From: Bacteroidales bacterium
GTDB taxonomy: Bacteria; Bacteroidota; Bacteroidia; Bacteroidales; UBA7960
Length of the DNA: 12,018 bases
Direction: 5' to 3'
Assembly: GCA_007132825.1 (NCBI GenBank)
Contig: SLNX01000179.1
Span: 1 to 12,018, forward strand
Program-made: the position numbers and the translations under genes
Shown: in pieces, positions 1-6,906 of the stretch
Layout: each line of letters starts with the position of its first letter
Position numbering within the stretch: the stretch's first letter is position 1
Notes under the pieces: model-generated
What the model was told of the DNA's origin: nothing
Seen by the model: the letters and a program-made list of their open reading frames with translations, nothing else
Databases searched by the model: none

Positions 1-794
1 AATTCCTGAAGGATGGCAACCTCCCTGCGCGTTACATTTACAAATATGATCTTTTTCTCATCGCCCTTAAACATCCCTTTCCCTTCGAGGAATGTACCAC
101 CCCTGTTCAGGTCTTGAATGATCTTCTCTGCAATTGTTTCATAACGATCTGAGATGATGAACAGGGTTTTTTCATAAGAAAAGCCTTCCAGCACAATGTC
201 TATAACTTTTCCGGTAATAAAAATTATAATGAGCGAGTACAGTGGGATTGTCCAGTCACCGAATGCTGCCAGCCCCATGAGTACGATCAGTGCGTCAACG
301 ATCATCAAGCTTTGACCGAGGGGGATCCGCATGTATTTGGTCATCAGCATGGCAATGATGCTGCTTCCGCCGGAAGTAGCCTTGGCTTTAAAGATCAGCC
401 CCAGGCCTAATCCGATCAGCACTCCACCGAAAATGCTCGCCAGAAGGGGTTCTATCCCTTCCAGGGGTTCATTTCCCGTTATGATTATTAATCCGTCAAT
501 AAAACCGGAAGCAAGTACAAAACCGACTACGGTTTTGACGCCAAACCGGGGGCCCAGTAGTTTGACCCCGATGATCATCAGCGGTATATTCAGGATCAGC
601 CCGGTTAAACCAACGGGAAAGCCCAATAAATGGTAAAGGATGATCCCAATGCCGTACACACCTCCGGGAACAAATTTGTAGGGGCTTACAAAGAGCACGT
701 ATCCCGCTGCCATGATAAAAGCGCCAATGGTGATTAAAGTATAGGACTTAAACCACCTGCCGGAAAAAATTTTTTCTTTGTTCAAAAAAGTCAT
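1..794 (-). CDS. YitT family membrane protein with C-terminal DUF2179 domain (partial, 3' end off window)
   Basis: The minus strand is open from an ATG at 794-792 to the left edge, giving about 264 residues with no stop, so the gene is truncated by the window and not by mutation. The product starts MTFLNKEKIF and then shows at least five hydrophobic segments, with membrane-type motifs such as PGGVYGIG near residue 45 and a Gly-rich segment followed by SGGSSIIAMLM near residue 140. After the last membrane stretch comes a soluble tail (GKGMFKGDEKKIIFVNVTRRE) typical of DUF2179, which follows the YitT_membrane domain in this family. Family members are usually about 280-300 residues, so perhaps 20-35 residues are missing. 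Biochemical role is unknown; transport has been proposed for relatives. It is divergent from purH, with a good -7 box on its own strand. Family assignment is strong, function is not. Confidence 0.88.
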   Translation of the reverse strand, partial: MTFLNKEKIFSGRWFKSYTLITIGAFIMAAGYVLFVSPYKFVPGGVYGIGIILYHLLGFPVGLTGLILNIPLMIIGVKLLGPRFGVKTVVGFVLASGFIDGLIIITGNEPLEGIEPLLASIFGGVLIGLGLGLIFKAKATSGGSSIIAMLMTKYMRIPLGQSLMIVDALIVLMGLAAFGDWTIPLYSLIIIFITGKVIDIVLEGFSYEKTLFIISDRYETIAEKIIQDLNRGGTFLEGKGMFKGDEKKIIFVNVTRREVAILQE

Positions 795-810
795 TTCAGA
801 AAATTTAGAT

Positions 811-818
811 TAACTTCG
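811..818 (+). promoter_or_regulatory. Possible -7 element for purH
   Basis: TAACTTCG matches TAnnTTTG at all but one position and lies 39 bp upstream of the preferred purH ATG, a plausible leader length. No convincing -33 box is visible about 20 bp upstream. It sits within the region that would be the 5' leader of the divergent YitT gene. Weak call, based on one motif only. Confidence 0.3.
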
Positions 819-836
819 TGAGGATTTTTAAGCGCG

Positions 837-844
837 CAAAGATA
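837..844 (-). promoter_or_regulatory. -7 element of a Bacteroidetes promoter for the YitT gene
   Basis: Read on the minus strand these bases are TATCTTTG, a perfect match to the Bacteroidetes -7 consensus TAnnTTTG. Transcription would start about 7 nt downstream, near 830, giving a leader of about 36 nt before the ATG at 794. I see no clear TTTG -33 box at the expected distance. The element lies only 14 bp upstream of the purH start, so the two divergent promoters must overlap or interleave. Confidence 0.5.
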
Positions 845-857
845 ATTGATTTTTTTG

Positions 858-2387
858 ATGGAAACGCACCCTCCGAAAAGGCATTTAAGGGCATTGATCT
901 CGGTTTTTGACAAAGAGGCCTCGGCGCCGCTTGTAGAAGCGCTGCATCAGCTTGACATAGCACTTCTGTCGACCGGCGGAACCCATCATTTCATTCGTTC
1001 AATGGGAATTCCGGTTCAGTCTATTGAATCAGTTACAGGTTATCCCTCAATTCTTGGTGGACGTGTAAAAACTTTACATCCTGCCATTTTCGGGGGGATA
1101 CTTGGCAGAACCACCCACAAAGAAGACCTTCGCGACATGAATGATCACGATATTGATCCCATTGACATTGTTGTGGTCGATCTCTATCCCTTTGATCAGA
1201 CAGTTAAAGCGGGTGCTTCCCATTCTGAGATCATTGAGCAGATAGATGTCGGGGGTATATCCCTGATACGTGCTGCTGCCAAAAACTTTGAACACGTTCT
1301 TGTTGTACCCGGGTCGGCTTACTTCAGGGAGGTTGTTGATCTGCTGAACAAAAACCAGGGAAAGACCACCATTCGTGACCGGCGGAGTATGGCTGCTGCT
1401 GCGATGCACGTTTCCTCCCATTACGACACGGCTATTTTCAATTATCTGAACGATGGCACACTCAATGTTTTTAAAGAGAGCATTGATAAGGCCACCACCC
1501 TCAGATACGGCGAAAACCCGCATCAGCAGGGTTGTTTTTATGGAGGTTCGACGGAAGTCTTCGAGCAGCTAAGCGGCAAGGCGATCTCTTACAATAACCT
1601 GCTTGATATTGATGCTGCCATGGGATTAATTGCAGAGTTCCCGGCACCTACCTTTGCCATTATAAAGCATACCAATGCGTGTGGTATTGCCTCACGGGAA
1701 AACATTGAGGATGCATGGGAGTTAGCCCTGGCCGGAGATCCTGTTTCAGCATTTGGAGGCGTTTTGATCACCAACACAACCGTTGATTCAGTGGTTGCAA
1801 AAAAGATTAATGATTTGTTTTTTGAGGTTTTGATGGCACCCTCTTACGAAGATGAGAGTATCGACTTGTTAAAGTCAAAAAAGAACAGAATACTGCTTAA
1901 GACAAAGTCTTTTTTGATGCCCGATGTCCGTTTTCGAAGCATCCTGAACGGAGTGCTTTGGCAAACATCAGATCATAAGAACAGCATCCCTGAACTATGG
2001 AAAATTCAAACAAAAAAGAAGCCCGGTAAAGATGAGGAAAAAGACCTTGTTTTTGCCAACAGTGTGGTAAAGCATTTGAAGTCAAATGCAATTGCCATAG
2101 TGAAAGATCTGATGCTTTTAGGTGCAGGATCCGGTCAAACTTCAAGGGTTGATGCCTTACAGCAGGCAGTCAAAAAGGCCCGGGAAGGTGGACACGACCT
2201 GAAGGGTGCCGTTATGGCGTCAGATGCCTTTTTTCCTTTTTCCGACAGTGTGGAAATTGCACATAATGCTGGCATCACTGCTGTTATACAACCAGGAGGG
2301 TCTGTCAGAGATGCGGATTCAATTAATTATTGCAATTCGGCTGGTATGACTATGGTTTTTACCGGAAACAGACATTTTAAACATTAA
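858..2387 (+). CDS. purH: Bifunctional AICAR formyltransferase / IMP cyclohydrolase PurH
   Basis: PurH carries out the last two steps of de novo purine synthesis in the cytoplasm: it formylates AICAR with 10-formyl-THF, then closes the ring to IMP. From the ATG at 858 the protein has 509 residues, close to the usual 505-530. The N-terminal IMP cyclohydrolase (MGS-like) domain covers about residues 8-145 and contains GGRVKTLHP, with K71-T72-L73-H74-P75. The formyltransferase domain follows, with RYGENPHQ, SYNNLLDIDAA and KHTNACG; K270-H271 are the catalytic Lys-His pair known from this family. The C-terminus ends in the characteristic SDAFFPFSDS, IQPGGSVRD and FTGNRHFKH blocks. An in-frame TTG at 846 could add four residues (MIFL) but the ATG is preferred because the ETHPPKRHLRALISVFDK start fits the family. 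No Shine-Dalgarno is seen. It lies 31 bp before mreB, probably co-transcribed, an arrangement common in Bacteroidetes. Confidence 0.97.
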   Translation: METHPPKRHLRALISVFDKEASAPLVEALHQLDIALLSTGGTHHFIRSMGIPVQSIESVTGYPSILGGRVKTLHPAIFGGILGRTTHKEDLRDMNDHDIDPIDIVVVDLYPFDQTVKAGASHSEIIEQIDVGGISLIRAAAKNFEHVLVVPGSAYFREVVDLLNKNQGKTTIRDRRSMAAAAMHVSSHYDTAIFNYLNDGTLNVFKESIDKATTLRYGENPHQQGCFYGGSTEVFEQLSGKAISYNNLLDIDAAMGLIAEFPAPTFAIIKHTNACGIASRENIEDAWELALAGDPVSAFGGVLITNTTVDSVVAKKINDLFFEVLMAPSYEDESIDLLKSKKNRILLKTKSFLMPDVRFRSILNGVLWQTSDHKNSIPELWKIQTKKKPGKDEEKDLVFANSVVKHLKSNAIAIVKDLMLLGAGSGQTSRVDALQQAVKKAREGGHDLKGAVMASDAFFPFSDSVEIAHNAGITAVIQPGGSVRDADSINYCNSAGMTMVFTGNRHFKH

Positions 2388-2418
2388 CGACAAAATAACA
2401 ACAATAAACTGCAGATAG

Positions 2419-3441
2419 ATGGGATTGTTTTCATTTTTAACAAAGGAGATAGCGATTGACCTGGGTACAGCCAATTCAATCATTATTCATAACGACAAGG
2501 TTGTCGTTGAAGAACCTTCCATAGTGGCGATAAACAGAAAAAGCGGGGAGATGATCGCTGTTGGCAAAAAAGCGATGATGATGCACGGAAAAACACACGA
2601 AAACATCAAAACATTGCGCCCATTAAGAGATGGTGTAATTGCCGATTTTCAGGCGGCTGAGGCGATGATTCGTGCCATGATCAAAATGACGGACACCAAA
2701 AAATCTTTGTTTCCGCCATCTTTGAGAATGGTTGTATGCATTCCATCAGGAATCACGGAGGTGGAGGAACGTGCTGTTCGCGACAGCTGCGAACAGGCCG
2801 GAGCCAAGGAGGTTCGACTGATCCATGAACCCATGGCTGCTGCAATAGGCATTGGAATTGATGTTCTGGAACCTGTTGGAAACATGGTGATCGATGTTGG
2901 AGGGGGGACAACTGAAATTGCCGTTATAGCTCTTGGCGGTATTGTGTGTAATAAATCCATTCGCATTGCCGGCGACGATTTTAATGCTGACATCATGGAG
3001 TTCATGCGCAAGCAGCATAACATCCTGATTGGTGAACGCACCGCTGAAAAAATTAAAATTGAAGTTGGATCGGCATTGGCTGAGCTGGAAAATCCGCCGC
3101 CAGACCTTGCCGTTCATGGAAGAGACATGATGACAGGCATCCCGAAAGAGATCTCAATTTCTTATTCGGAGGTTGCTCACTGTCTCGATAAATCCATTTC
3201 AAAGGTGGAAGCAGCAGTTATGAATGCCCTTGAAATGACTCCTCCCGAATTGGCCGCCGATATTTACCGTACCGGAATATATCTTGCCGGTGGTGGATCG
3301 CTGTTGAGAGGACTCGATAAAAGGATATCATTAAAAACAAAACTTACAGTTCATGTGGCTGAAGATCCGCTAAGAGCAGTAGCAAGAGGAACCGGAATTG
3401 CTCTTAAGAATTTTCATAAATTTCCATTTCTGATCAAATAA
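2419..3441 (+). CDS. mreB: Rod shape-determining protein MreB (actin homologue)
   Basis: MreB is the bacterial actin that forms membrane-bound ATP-dependent filaments and positions the lateral-wall peptidoglycan machinery. The 340-residue product has normal family length. The actin-fold signatures are visible: phosphate-1 loop IDLGTANS at residues 13-20; HEPMAAAIG at 136-144, with the probable catalytic Glu137; phosphate-2 loop VIDVGGGTTEIAV at 157-169; and the adenosine motif LAGGGSLLRG at 289-298. The N-terminal MGLFSFLTK is a short amphipathic or hydrophobic lead, consistent with direct membrane binding. The ATG at 2419 leaves only two residues-scale variation in N-terminus relative to family members I know. 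mreC follows after 9 bp. No separate promoter is evident in the 31-bp gap after purH, so it is probably transcribed from purH. Confidence 0.97.
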   Translation: MGLFSFLTKEIAIDLGTANSIIIHNDKVVVEEPSIVAINRKSGEMIAVGKKAMMMHGKTHENIKTLRPLRDGVIADFQAAEAMIRAMIKMTDTKKSLFPPSLRMVVCIPSGITEVEERAVRDSCEQAGAKEVRLIHEPMAAAIGIGIDVLEPVGNMVIDVGGGTTEIAVIALGGIVCNKSIRIAGDDFNADIMEFMRKQHNILIGERTAEKIKIEVGSALAELENPPPDLAVHGRDMMTGIPKEISISYSEVAHCLDKSISKVEAAVMNALEMTPPELAADIYRTGIYLAGGGSLLRGLDKRISLKTKLTVHVAEDPLRAVARGTGIALKNFHKFPFLIK

Positions 3442-3450
3442 CAGACTGCT

Positions 3451-4278
3451 ATGCGCAACCTGTTAAACTTTATTTTAAGGTATCAGTTTTTTTTTCTTTT
3501 CCTGCTTCTTGGAACAGCAGGTATCCTGCTTACATTTGCAAATCAGCAGTACCACCAGACATTTTTTATCAACTCTGCCAATACCGTTACGGGAAATCTC
3601 CTGCATACCTATAGTAAATTAACTTCCTATATCGCCCTTAGGCAACAGAACCAAGAACTTGCAAATTCATTAGCTCATCTGATGAATACTTATGAGGGAA
3701 GCTACCTGATAACCGACAAGAAAACTTTTGTTTCGGATGATACCCTGGTAGTAAAGCGTTTTAGGTATATGCATGCTGAACTAACGAACAATTCAGTAAA
3801 CCGGCGTAACAATTACATTACCCTTAACAAGGGCGCAAGGCATGGCGTAAAACCCGACATGGGACTGATCACTACCAATGGAGTTGCAGGAATCGTAACC
3901 CATGTTTCAAATAATTTTAGTGTAGCTATGTCGTTACTTCACAGTGATATGATGTTGAGTGTGAAATTGTTGAAGAATGATCATCTCGGAACACTCATTT
4001 GGGAAGGATACAACTACAGGCAGGCATCCATGACCTATATCCCGCCACATTTGGAGATTAACAAGGGAGATACAATCGTAACAAGCGGCTTCTCATCTGT
4101 TTTTCCGGAAAATGTTTTTATAGGTATCATAAACGACTGGGAAGTGAAAAGGGGAGAGACTTTTATAACAGCAAAAGTTGACCTTGCTCTGGATTTTAAT
4201 AAACTGACTCACGTTTTCATTGTAAAAAATCTTCTTAGAGAGGAACAGGATGAACTTGAAGCTCAAATAATACCCTAA
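3451..4278 (+). CDS. mreC: Rod shape-determining protein MreC
   Basis: MreC is a bitopic inner-membrane protein whose periplasmic part links MreB filaments to the penicillin-binding proteins of the elongasome. The 275-residue product has a short cytoplasmic start, one transmembrane helix at about residues 11-31 (FFFLFLLLGTAGILLTF), a probable short helical or coiled segment around 50-72, and then the periplasmic beta-domain. That domain carries family-type motifs: YITLNKGARHGVKPDMGLI (about 125-143), GVAGIV (145-150), and NKGDTIVTSGFSSVFPENV (about 203-221). The start ATG is 9 bp after the mreB stop and has no Shine-Dalgarno, as usual in this phylum. A run of nine T occurs in codons 13-15 of the membrane helix but the frame is intact. 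Membership is clear from the motifs and position between mreB and mreD. Confidence 0.94.
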   Translation: MRNLLNFILRYQFFFLFLLLGTAGILLTFANQQYHQTFFINSANTVTGNLLHTYSKLTSYIALRQQNQELANSLAHLMNTYEGSYLITDKKTFVSDDTLVVKRFRYMHAELTNNSVNRRNNYITLNKGARHGVKPDMGLITTNGVAGIVTHVSNNFSVAMSLLHSDMMLSVKLLKNDHLGTLIWEGYNYRQASMTYIPPHLEINKGDTIVTSGFSSVFPENVFIGIINDWEVKRGETFITAKVDLALDFNKLTHVFIVKNLLREEQDELEAQIIP

Positions 4279-4291
4279 ATTGACGCTTATT

Positions 4292-4801
4292 ATGCGCATA
4301 AACCTGAAATATCCGTTTCTTTTTGTTCTGATGATTGTTTTGCAGATATTTATCTTCAACAATATTCAGTTGAGCGGATATATTAACCCGCAGGTATATA
4401 TATTCTTTATACTCATTCTTCCCGTGAACATAAAAGGAACGGTATTGCTGCTACTTGCATTTGGGATGGGTTTGATCATAGATGCTTTTACAGATGCACT
4501 TGCTATACATGCGCTTTCCAGTTTATTTATGGCTTTTTTCAGACCTGCTGTGTTGCGTATCTTTAGCGATAAGATAGACCCTGAGGATATGTCTTCACCA
4601 TCCTATTCCAACCCCGGAACCGTCTCACTTTTCTTTTACTGTGTCATCCTTGTATTGATCCACCATAGCACCCTGTTTCTTCTTGAGCTTTTTCGCTTTA
4701 CAGAACTGATCCAAACATTAAGCCGCATCCTGATCAGCTCCGGGATAACTATTTTCTTTATAATGATTGCCTTTGCATTCATTGGCAGATCAGGCGATTA
4801 G
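4292..4801 (+). CDS. mreD: Rod shape-determining protein MreD
   Basis: MreD is a small polytopic inner-membrane component of the Mre elongasome. From the ATG at 4292 the product has 169 residues. A TTG at 4280, two bases after the mreC stop, could add four residues, but the MRINLKYPF start is typical. Hydrophobic segments lie at about residues 8-24, 34-45, 48-65, 70-86, 112-130 and 143-163, giving five or six membrane passes. The segment LLLAFGMGLIIDAFTDAL (about 52-69) resembles the G-x-x-x-D-x-F conserved region of Bacteroidetes MreD. A hydrophilic loop with DPEDMSSPSYSNPG separates the two halves. The gene closes the purH-mreBCD run. The next gene is not mrdA, as would usually follow in relatives, but a thioredoxin-like lipoprotein with its own promoter. 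Confidence 0.88.
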   Translation: MRINLKYPFLFVLMIVLQIFIFNNIQLSGYINPQVYIFFILILPVNIKGTVLLLLAFGMGLIIDAFTDALAIHALSSLFMAFFRPAVLRIFSDKIDPEDMSSPSYSNPGTVSLFFYCVILVLIHHSTLFLLELFRFTELIQTLSRILISSGITIFFIMIAFAFIGRSGD

Positions 4802-4843
4802 AGCCAGATACAACTTTAACAGAGGTTAAAAAATCTTAAAAGC

Positions 4844-4875
4844 TTTTTATCCGGGATTATTTGTGTGTAACTTTG
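4844..4875 (+). promoter_or_regulatory. Bacteroidetes-type promoter for the TlpA-like lipoprotein gene
   Basis: TAACTTTG at 4868-4875 is a perfect -7 element (TAnnTTTG). TTTT at 4844-4847 stands 20 bp upstream, at the position of the -33 TTTG box, with one mismatch. The predicted start of transcription is near 4882, giving a leader of about 24 nt to the ATG at 4906. This rules against the upstream in-frame TTG at 4861, which lies before the -7 element. The promoter separates this gene from the mre operon. Confidence 0.6.
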
Positions 4876-4905
4876 ATTTTAATTAAAATTCAAGGTGTTG
4901 TTTTT

Positions 4906-6090
4906 ATGGTTCGGAATCTTATTTTTGTTGTTCTTTCTCTGATAATTTTCCAGGCTTGTAAAACATCACAACCCAATAATGAGCCTGGCTACTTTTCTTT
5001 ATCCGGAACCCTGGAGCATGCAGTTAGCGTTGATTTACATTTTCAGGAACTGACTACAAATGAACTTATCCCTGTTGATGTAATTCAAACAGATTCATCA
5101 GGTGCTTTTTTTTATGAGAACCATATCGAAGATGCTGCATTTTTCTTACTTCGCGTAGATGACATAAATTATATTACCCTGTTGATTGAACCGGGTGAAG
5201 AAATCCATATATGCGGGGATGCAAAAAATTTACTTACAGATCATCGCGTAAAAGGATCTAAAGGTTCCACCCTGATCTCGAAGCTTAACAAAAGGCTTGC
5301 TGAAAGCTATCATACCGTTGATTCCATCGTAGAGGGAATGATAGCGGCTCATGATGGATCTGTAAATATCGCATTAAGGGATCAACTTGAAGCGGTTTAT
5401 AATCAGGTGTTTGATGATCAACAGCGTTTTGTGAAACGATTTATCAGGAAGAATCCAAAGTCTTTGGCTTCCATTTTAGCTATCTACCAGTATTTCGGCA
5501 ATCAATTGCTCTTAAATGAGCAGGAGCATTTTGAATACTTTGAATCGCTGAGCAGATCATTATCTGAGGTATACCCCACCAATAGGCATGTCATGGATCT
5601 GAACCGGCGTGTTGGTCGGCACCAAAGAGACCTGGCCCGTCGTAATGTGGTTGGGGGTAATCTTGGCAAAGGAAGTGTTGCTCCGGAGATCATCTTGCCC
5701 GACACTGCAGGCACGATGTTAGCACTTTCCTCTTTTCGTGGCAGTTATGTGCTTATCGATTTTTGGGCCGCGTGGTGTACTCCCTGCAGGGAGATAAATC
5801 CGCAATTGCGTGAAATTTATCAGCAATACCGTGATCATGGTTTTGAAATATACGGCATTTCGCTTGATCGCACACGTAATCAGTGGATACAGGGCATTAA
5901 GGAAGATGAAGTAAACTGGGTGCAGGTTAGCGATCTGCGATTCTGGAACTCTCCCGTAGTGAGCCTTTATAACGTACAGGGCATACCGCATGCCGTCCTG
6001 GTATGTCCCGATGGTCTGATCATTCAAAAGGATATTTCACTCCCGGAGCTGAGGACCTTCCTGTCTGCCAGGTTTGACAGCCTGCCCTGA
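4906..6090 (+). CDS. DUF4369/TlpA-type thioredoxin-fold lipoprotein (thiol:disulfide oxidoreductase)
   Basis: The 394-residue product starts with a lipoprotein signal peptide: a hydrophobic run from residue 5 and IIFQAC at 13-18, making C18 the likely lipidated cysteine (Phe at -3 is a slightly unusual lipobox). A DUF4369-like beta-domain covers about residues 25-120, followed by a helical linker to about 250. The C-terminal AhpC/TSA-TlpA thioredoxin domain begins near GSVAPEIILPD and contains FWAAWCTPC, with redox cysteines C291 and C294, and the cis-proline motif GIPHAVLV with P361. Such proteins are anchored in the envelope and reduce or shuffle disulfides, for example in cytochrome c maturation or redox homeostasis; the target here is not known. 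The ATG at 4906 is chosen because it directly precedes the signal peptide and follows a perfect -7 box. The gene ends 1 bp before the converging cupin gene. Confidence 0.9.
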   Translation: MVRNLIFVVLSLIIFQACKTSQPNNEPGYFSLSGTLEHAVSVDLHFQELTTNELIPVDVIQTDSSGAFFYENHIEDAAFFLLRVDDINYITLLIEPGEEIHICGDAKNLLTDHRVKGSKGSTLISKLNKRLAESYHTVDSIVEGMIAAHDGSVNIALRDQLEAVYNQVFDDQQRFVKRFIRKNPKSLASILAIYQYFGNQLLLNEQEHFEYFESLSRSLSEVYPTNRHVMDLNRRVGRHQRDLARRNVVGGNLGKGSVAPEIILPDTAGTMLALSSFRGSYVLIDFWAAWCTPCREINPQLREIYQQYRDHGFEIYGISLDRTRNQWIQGIKEDEVNWVQVSDLRFWNSPVVSLYNVQGIPHAVLVCPDGLIIQKDISLPELRTFLSARFDSLP

Positions 6091-6091
6091 A

Positions 6092-6679
6092 TTACCAGAG
6101 CTTTTCCACATCATAGGCATCCTCTTCAACACGGCTGTAATGATCTGCAGGCAGATCCCAGCTCAATCTTGTGGCCTTGTCATTCAAAACGGCAAGCCTG
6201 CGGTTCTGTGCATCAAAAATCATGGTGCCGTCATAATTGTAAAATGGCGGATAATAGATGTGGAGCGCTATTGTCGGTTCCAGCGGTGATGTGTTCTGAA
6301 GTTTATGAATCACATTATATGGTTCATAAATGATCTCTCCCGGTTTGAAGGTTTTGGTGGGATGAAGGTACATCTTCTTTTTGCGCGCAGCATAACCGTA
6401 TATGGTTTCTGCAACAATCCCTTTCAACGGAATGACATAACCCCAGAAGTTTTTATGCTGATGGATGGGCAAAAGGAATTGTGGCTGCCAAATCATGATA
6501 TAAACCTGCAGCGGACTGTCCGTGATCTTTATGCGGACATATTCATCCATCGGTTGCCCCTTAATGTATGACTCGTAATCAAGATTGGAAAAGTCTGTCT
6601 TTGATAACAAGGCATTGATATTGGCAGGGGTGATCTCCTTTTTGTCAATTTGCTCTAAAGCTTGTAGCAGATTTTTCAT
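6092..6679 (-). CDS. Cysteine dioxygenase-like cupin (putative thiol dioxygenase)
   Basis: The 195-residue product has the cysteine dioxygenase type I fold pattern. These non-haem iron enzymes oxidise cysteine, or related thiols such as 3-mercaptopropionate, to the sulfinate. The iron ligands of the family are in place: PIHQHKNFWG at residues 71-80 gives H73 and H75, and PYNVIHKLQN at 120-129 gives H125. G80 occupies the position of the eukaryotic crosslink cysteine (rat C93), as is normal in bacterial enzymes. Of the Ser-His-Tyr triad (rat S153/H155/Y157), H140 and Y142 are present in ALHIYYPP, but the serine is replaced by A138. There is no signal peptide, so it is cytoplasmic. Substrate cannot be decided from sequence. 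It stands alone, convergent with the lipoprotein gene and divergent from the LpxH-like gene. ATG at 6679 is the natural start; I found no clean -7 box for it in the 227-bp upstream gap. Confidence 0.8.
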   Translation of the reverse strand: MKNLLQALEQIDKKEITPANINALLSKTDFSNLDYESYIKGQPMDEYVRIKITDSPLQVYIMIWQPQFLLPIHQHKNFWGYVIPLKGIVAETIYGYAARKKKMYLHPTKTFKPGEIIYEPYNVIHKLQNTSPLEPTIALHIYYPPFYNYDGTMIFDAQNRRLAVLNDKATRLSWDLPADHYSRVEEDAYDVEKLW

Positions 6680-6849
6680 GTTGTTTTCTTTTTGCAGTAT
6701 CTTATATTTTGATTGTAATATCTTTAATACGGGGTTTTATGTCTTTTTTGGGAGGATAAATATAATACAATTTGCTTAACTGAGAAGCTTTATTTTTTTA
6801 TCATTTCTGTTTAGAAAGGCTTTTGGGTTTTGTGAAACGGAAGATTTCT

Positions 6850-6880
6850 TTTGCTTATTGAATAATTTTCAATAGGTTTG
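6850..6880 (+). promoter_or_regulatory. Strong Bacteroidetes promoter for the LpxH-like gene
   Basis: TTTG at 6850-6853, a spacer of 19 bp, and TAGGTTTG at 6873-6880 match both parts of the Bacteroidetes promoter (TTTG, 19-21 bp, TAnnTTTG) perfectly. Transcription should start near 6887, about 20 nt before the ATG at 6907. It lies in the 227-bp region between the divergent cupin and LpxH-like genes. The remainder of that region (6680-6849) is AT-rich and holds nothing else that I can support. Confidence 0.7.
6856..6874. promoter_or_regulatory. Inverted repeat in the promoter spacer, candidate operator
   Basis: TATTGAA (6856-6862), a 5-nt centre TAATT, and TTCAATA (6868-6874) form a perfect inverted repeat with 7-bp arms. 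It fills almost the whole spacer between the -33 and -7 boxes and overlaps the first two bases of the -7 element. A dimeric repressor bound here would block RNA polymerase. No regulator gene is adjacent. The AT-rich composition makes chance occurrence possible. Confidence 0.35.
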
Positions 6881-6906
6881 CGTTATATTATTTTTGATGG
6901 AAGCAG

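Noticed and set aside
1074..1523. 149-codon open frame antisense to purH
   Set aside because: It lies wholly inside the conserved purH coding region and its translation has no recognisable domain; it is a shadow frame.
3487..3495. Run of nine T in mreC as a phase-variation tract
   Set aside because: It encodes Phe codons of the membrane helix, the frame is intact, and switching off an essential shape gene this way is unlikely.
4815..4830. Hairpin TTTAAC-AGAG-GTTAAA after mreD as a terminator
   Set aside because: The stem has only 6 bp with one G-C pair and is followed by A-rich, not T-rich, sequence on the plus strand, so it is too weak to call.
4861..4905. Longer form of the TlpA-like lipoprotein starting at the TTG at 4861
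   Set aside because: It begins upstream of a perfect -7 element and would place 15 residues before a well-formed lipoprotein signal peptide.
6804..6817. TTTCT-GTTT-AGAAA inverted repeat upstream of the LpxH-like gene
   Set aside because: Only 5-bp arms in AT-rich sequence, not aligned with a promoter element; expected by chance.
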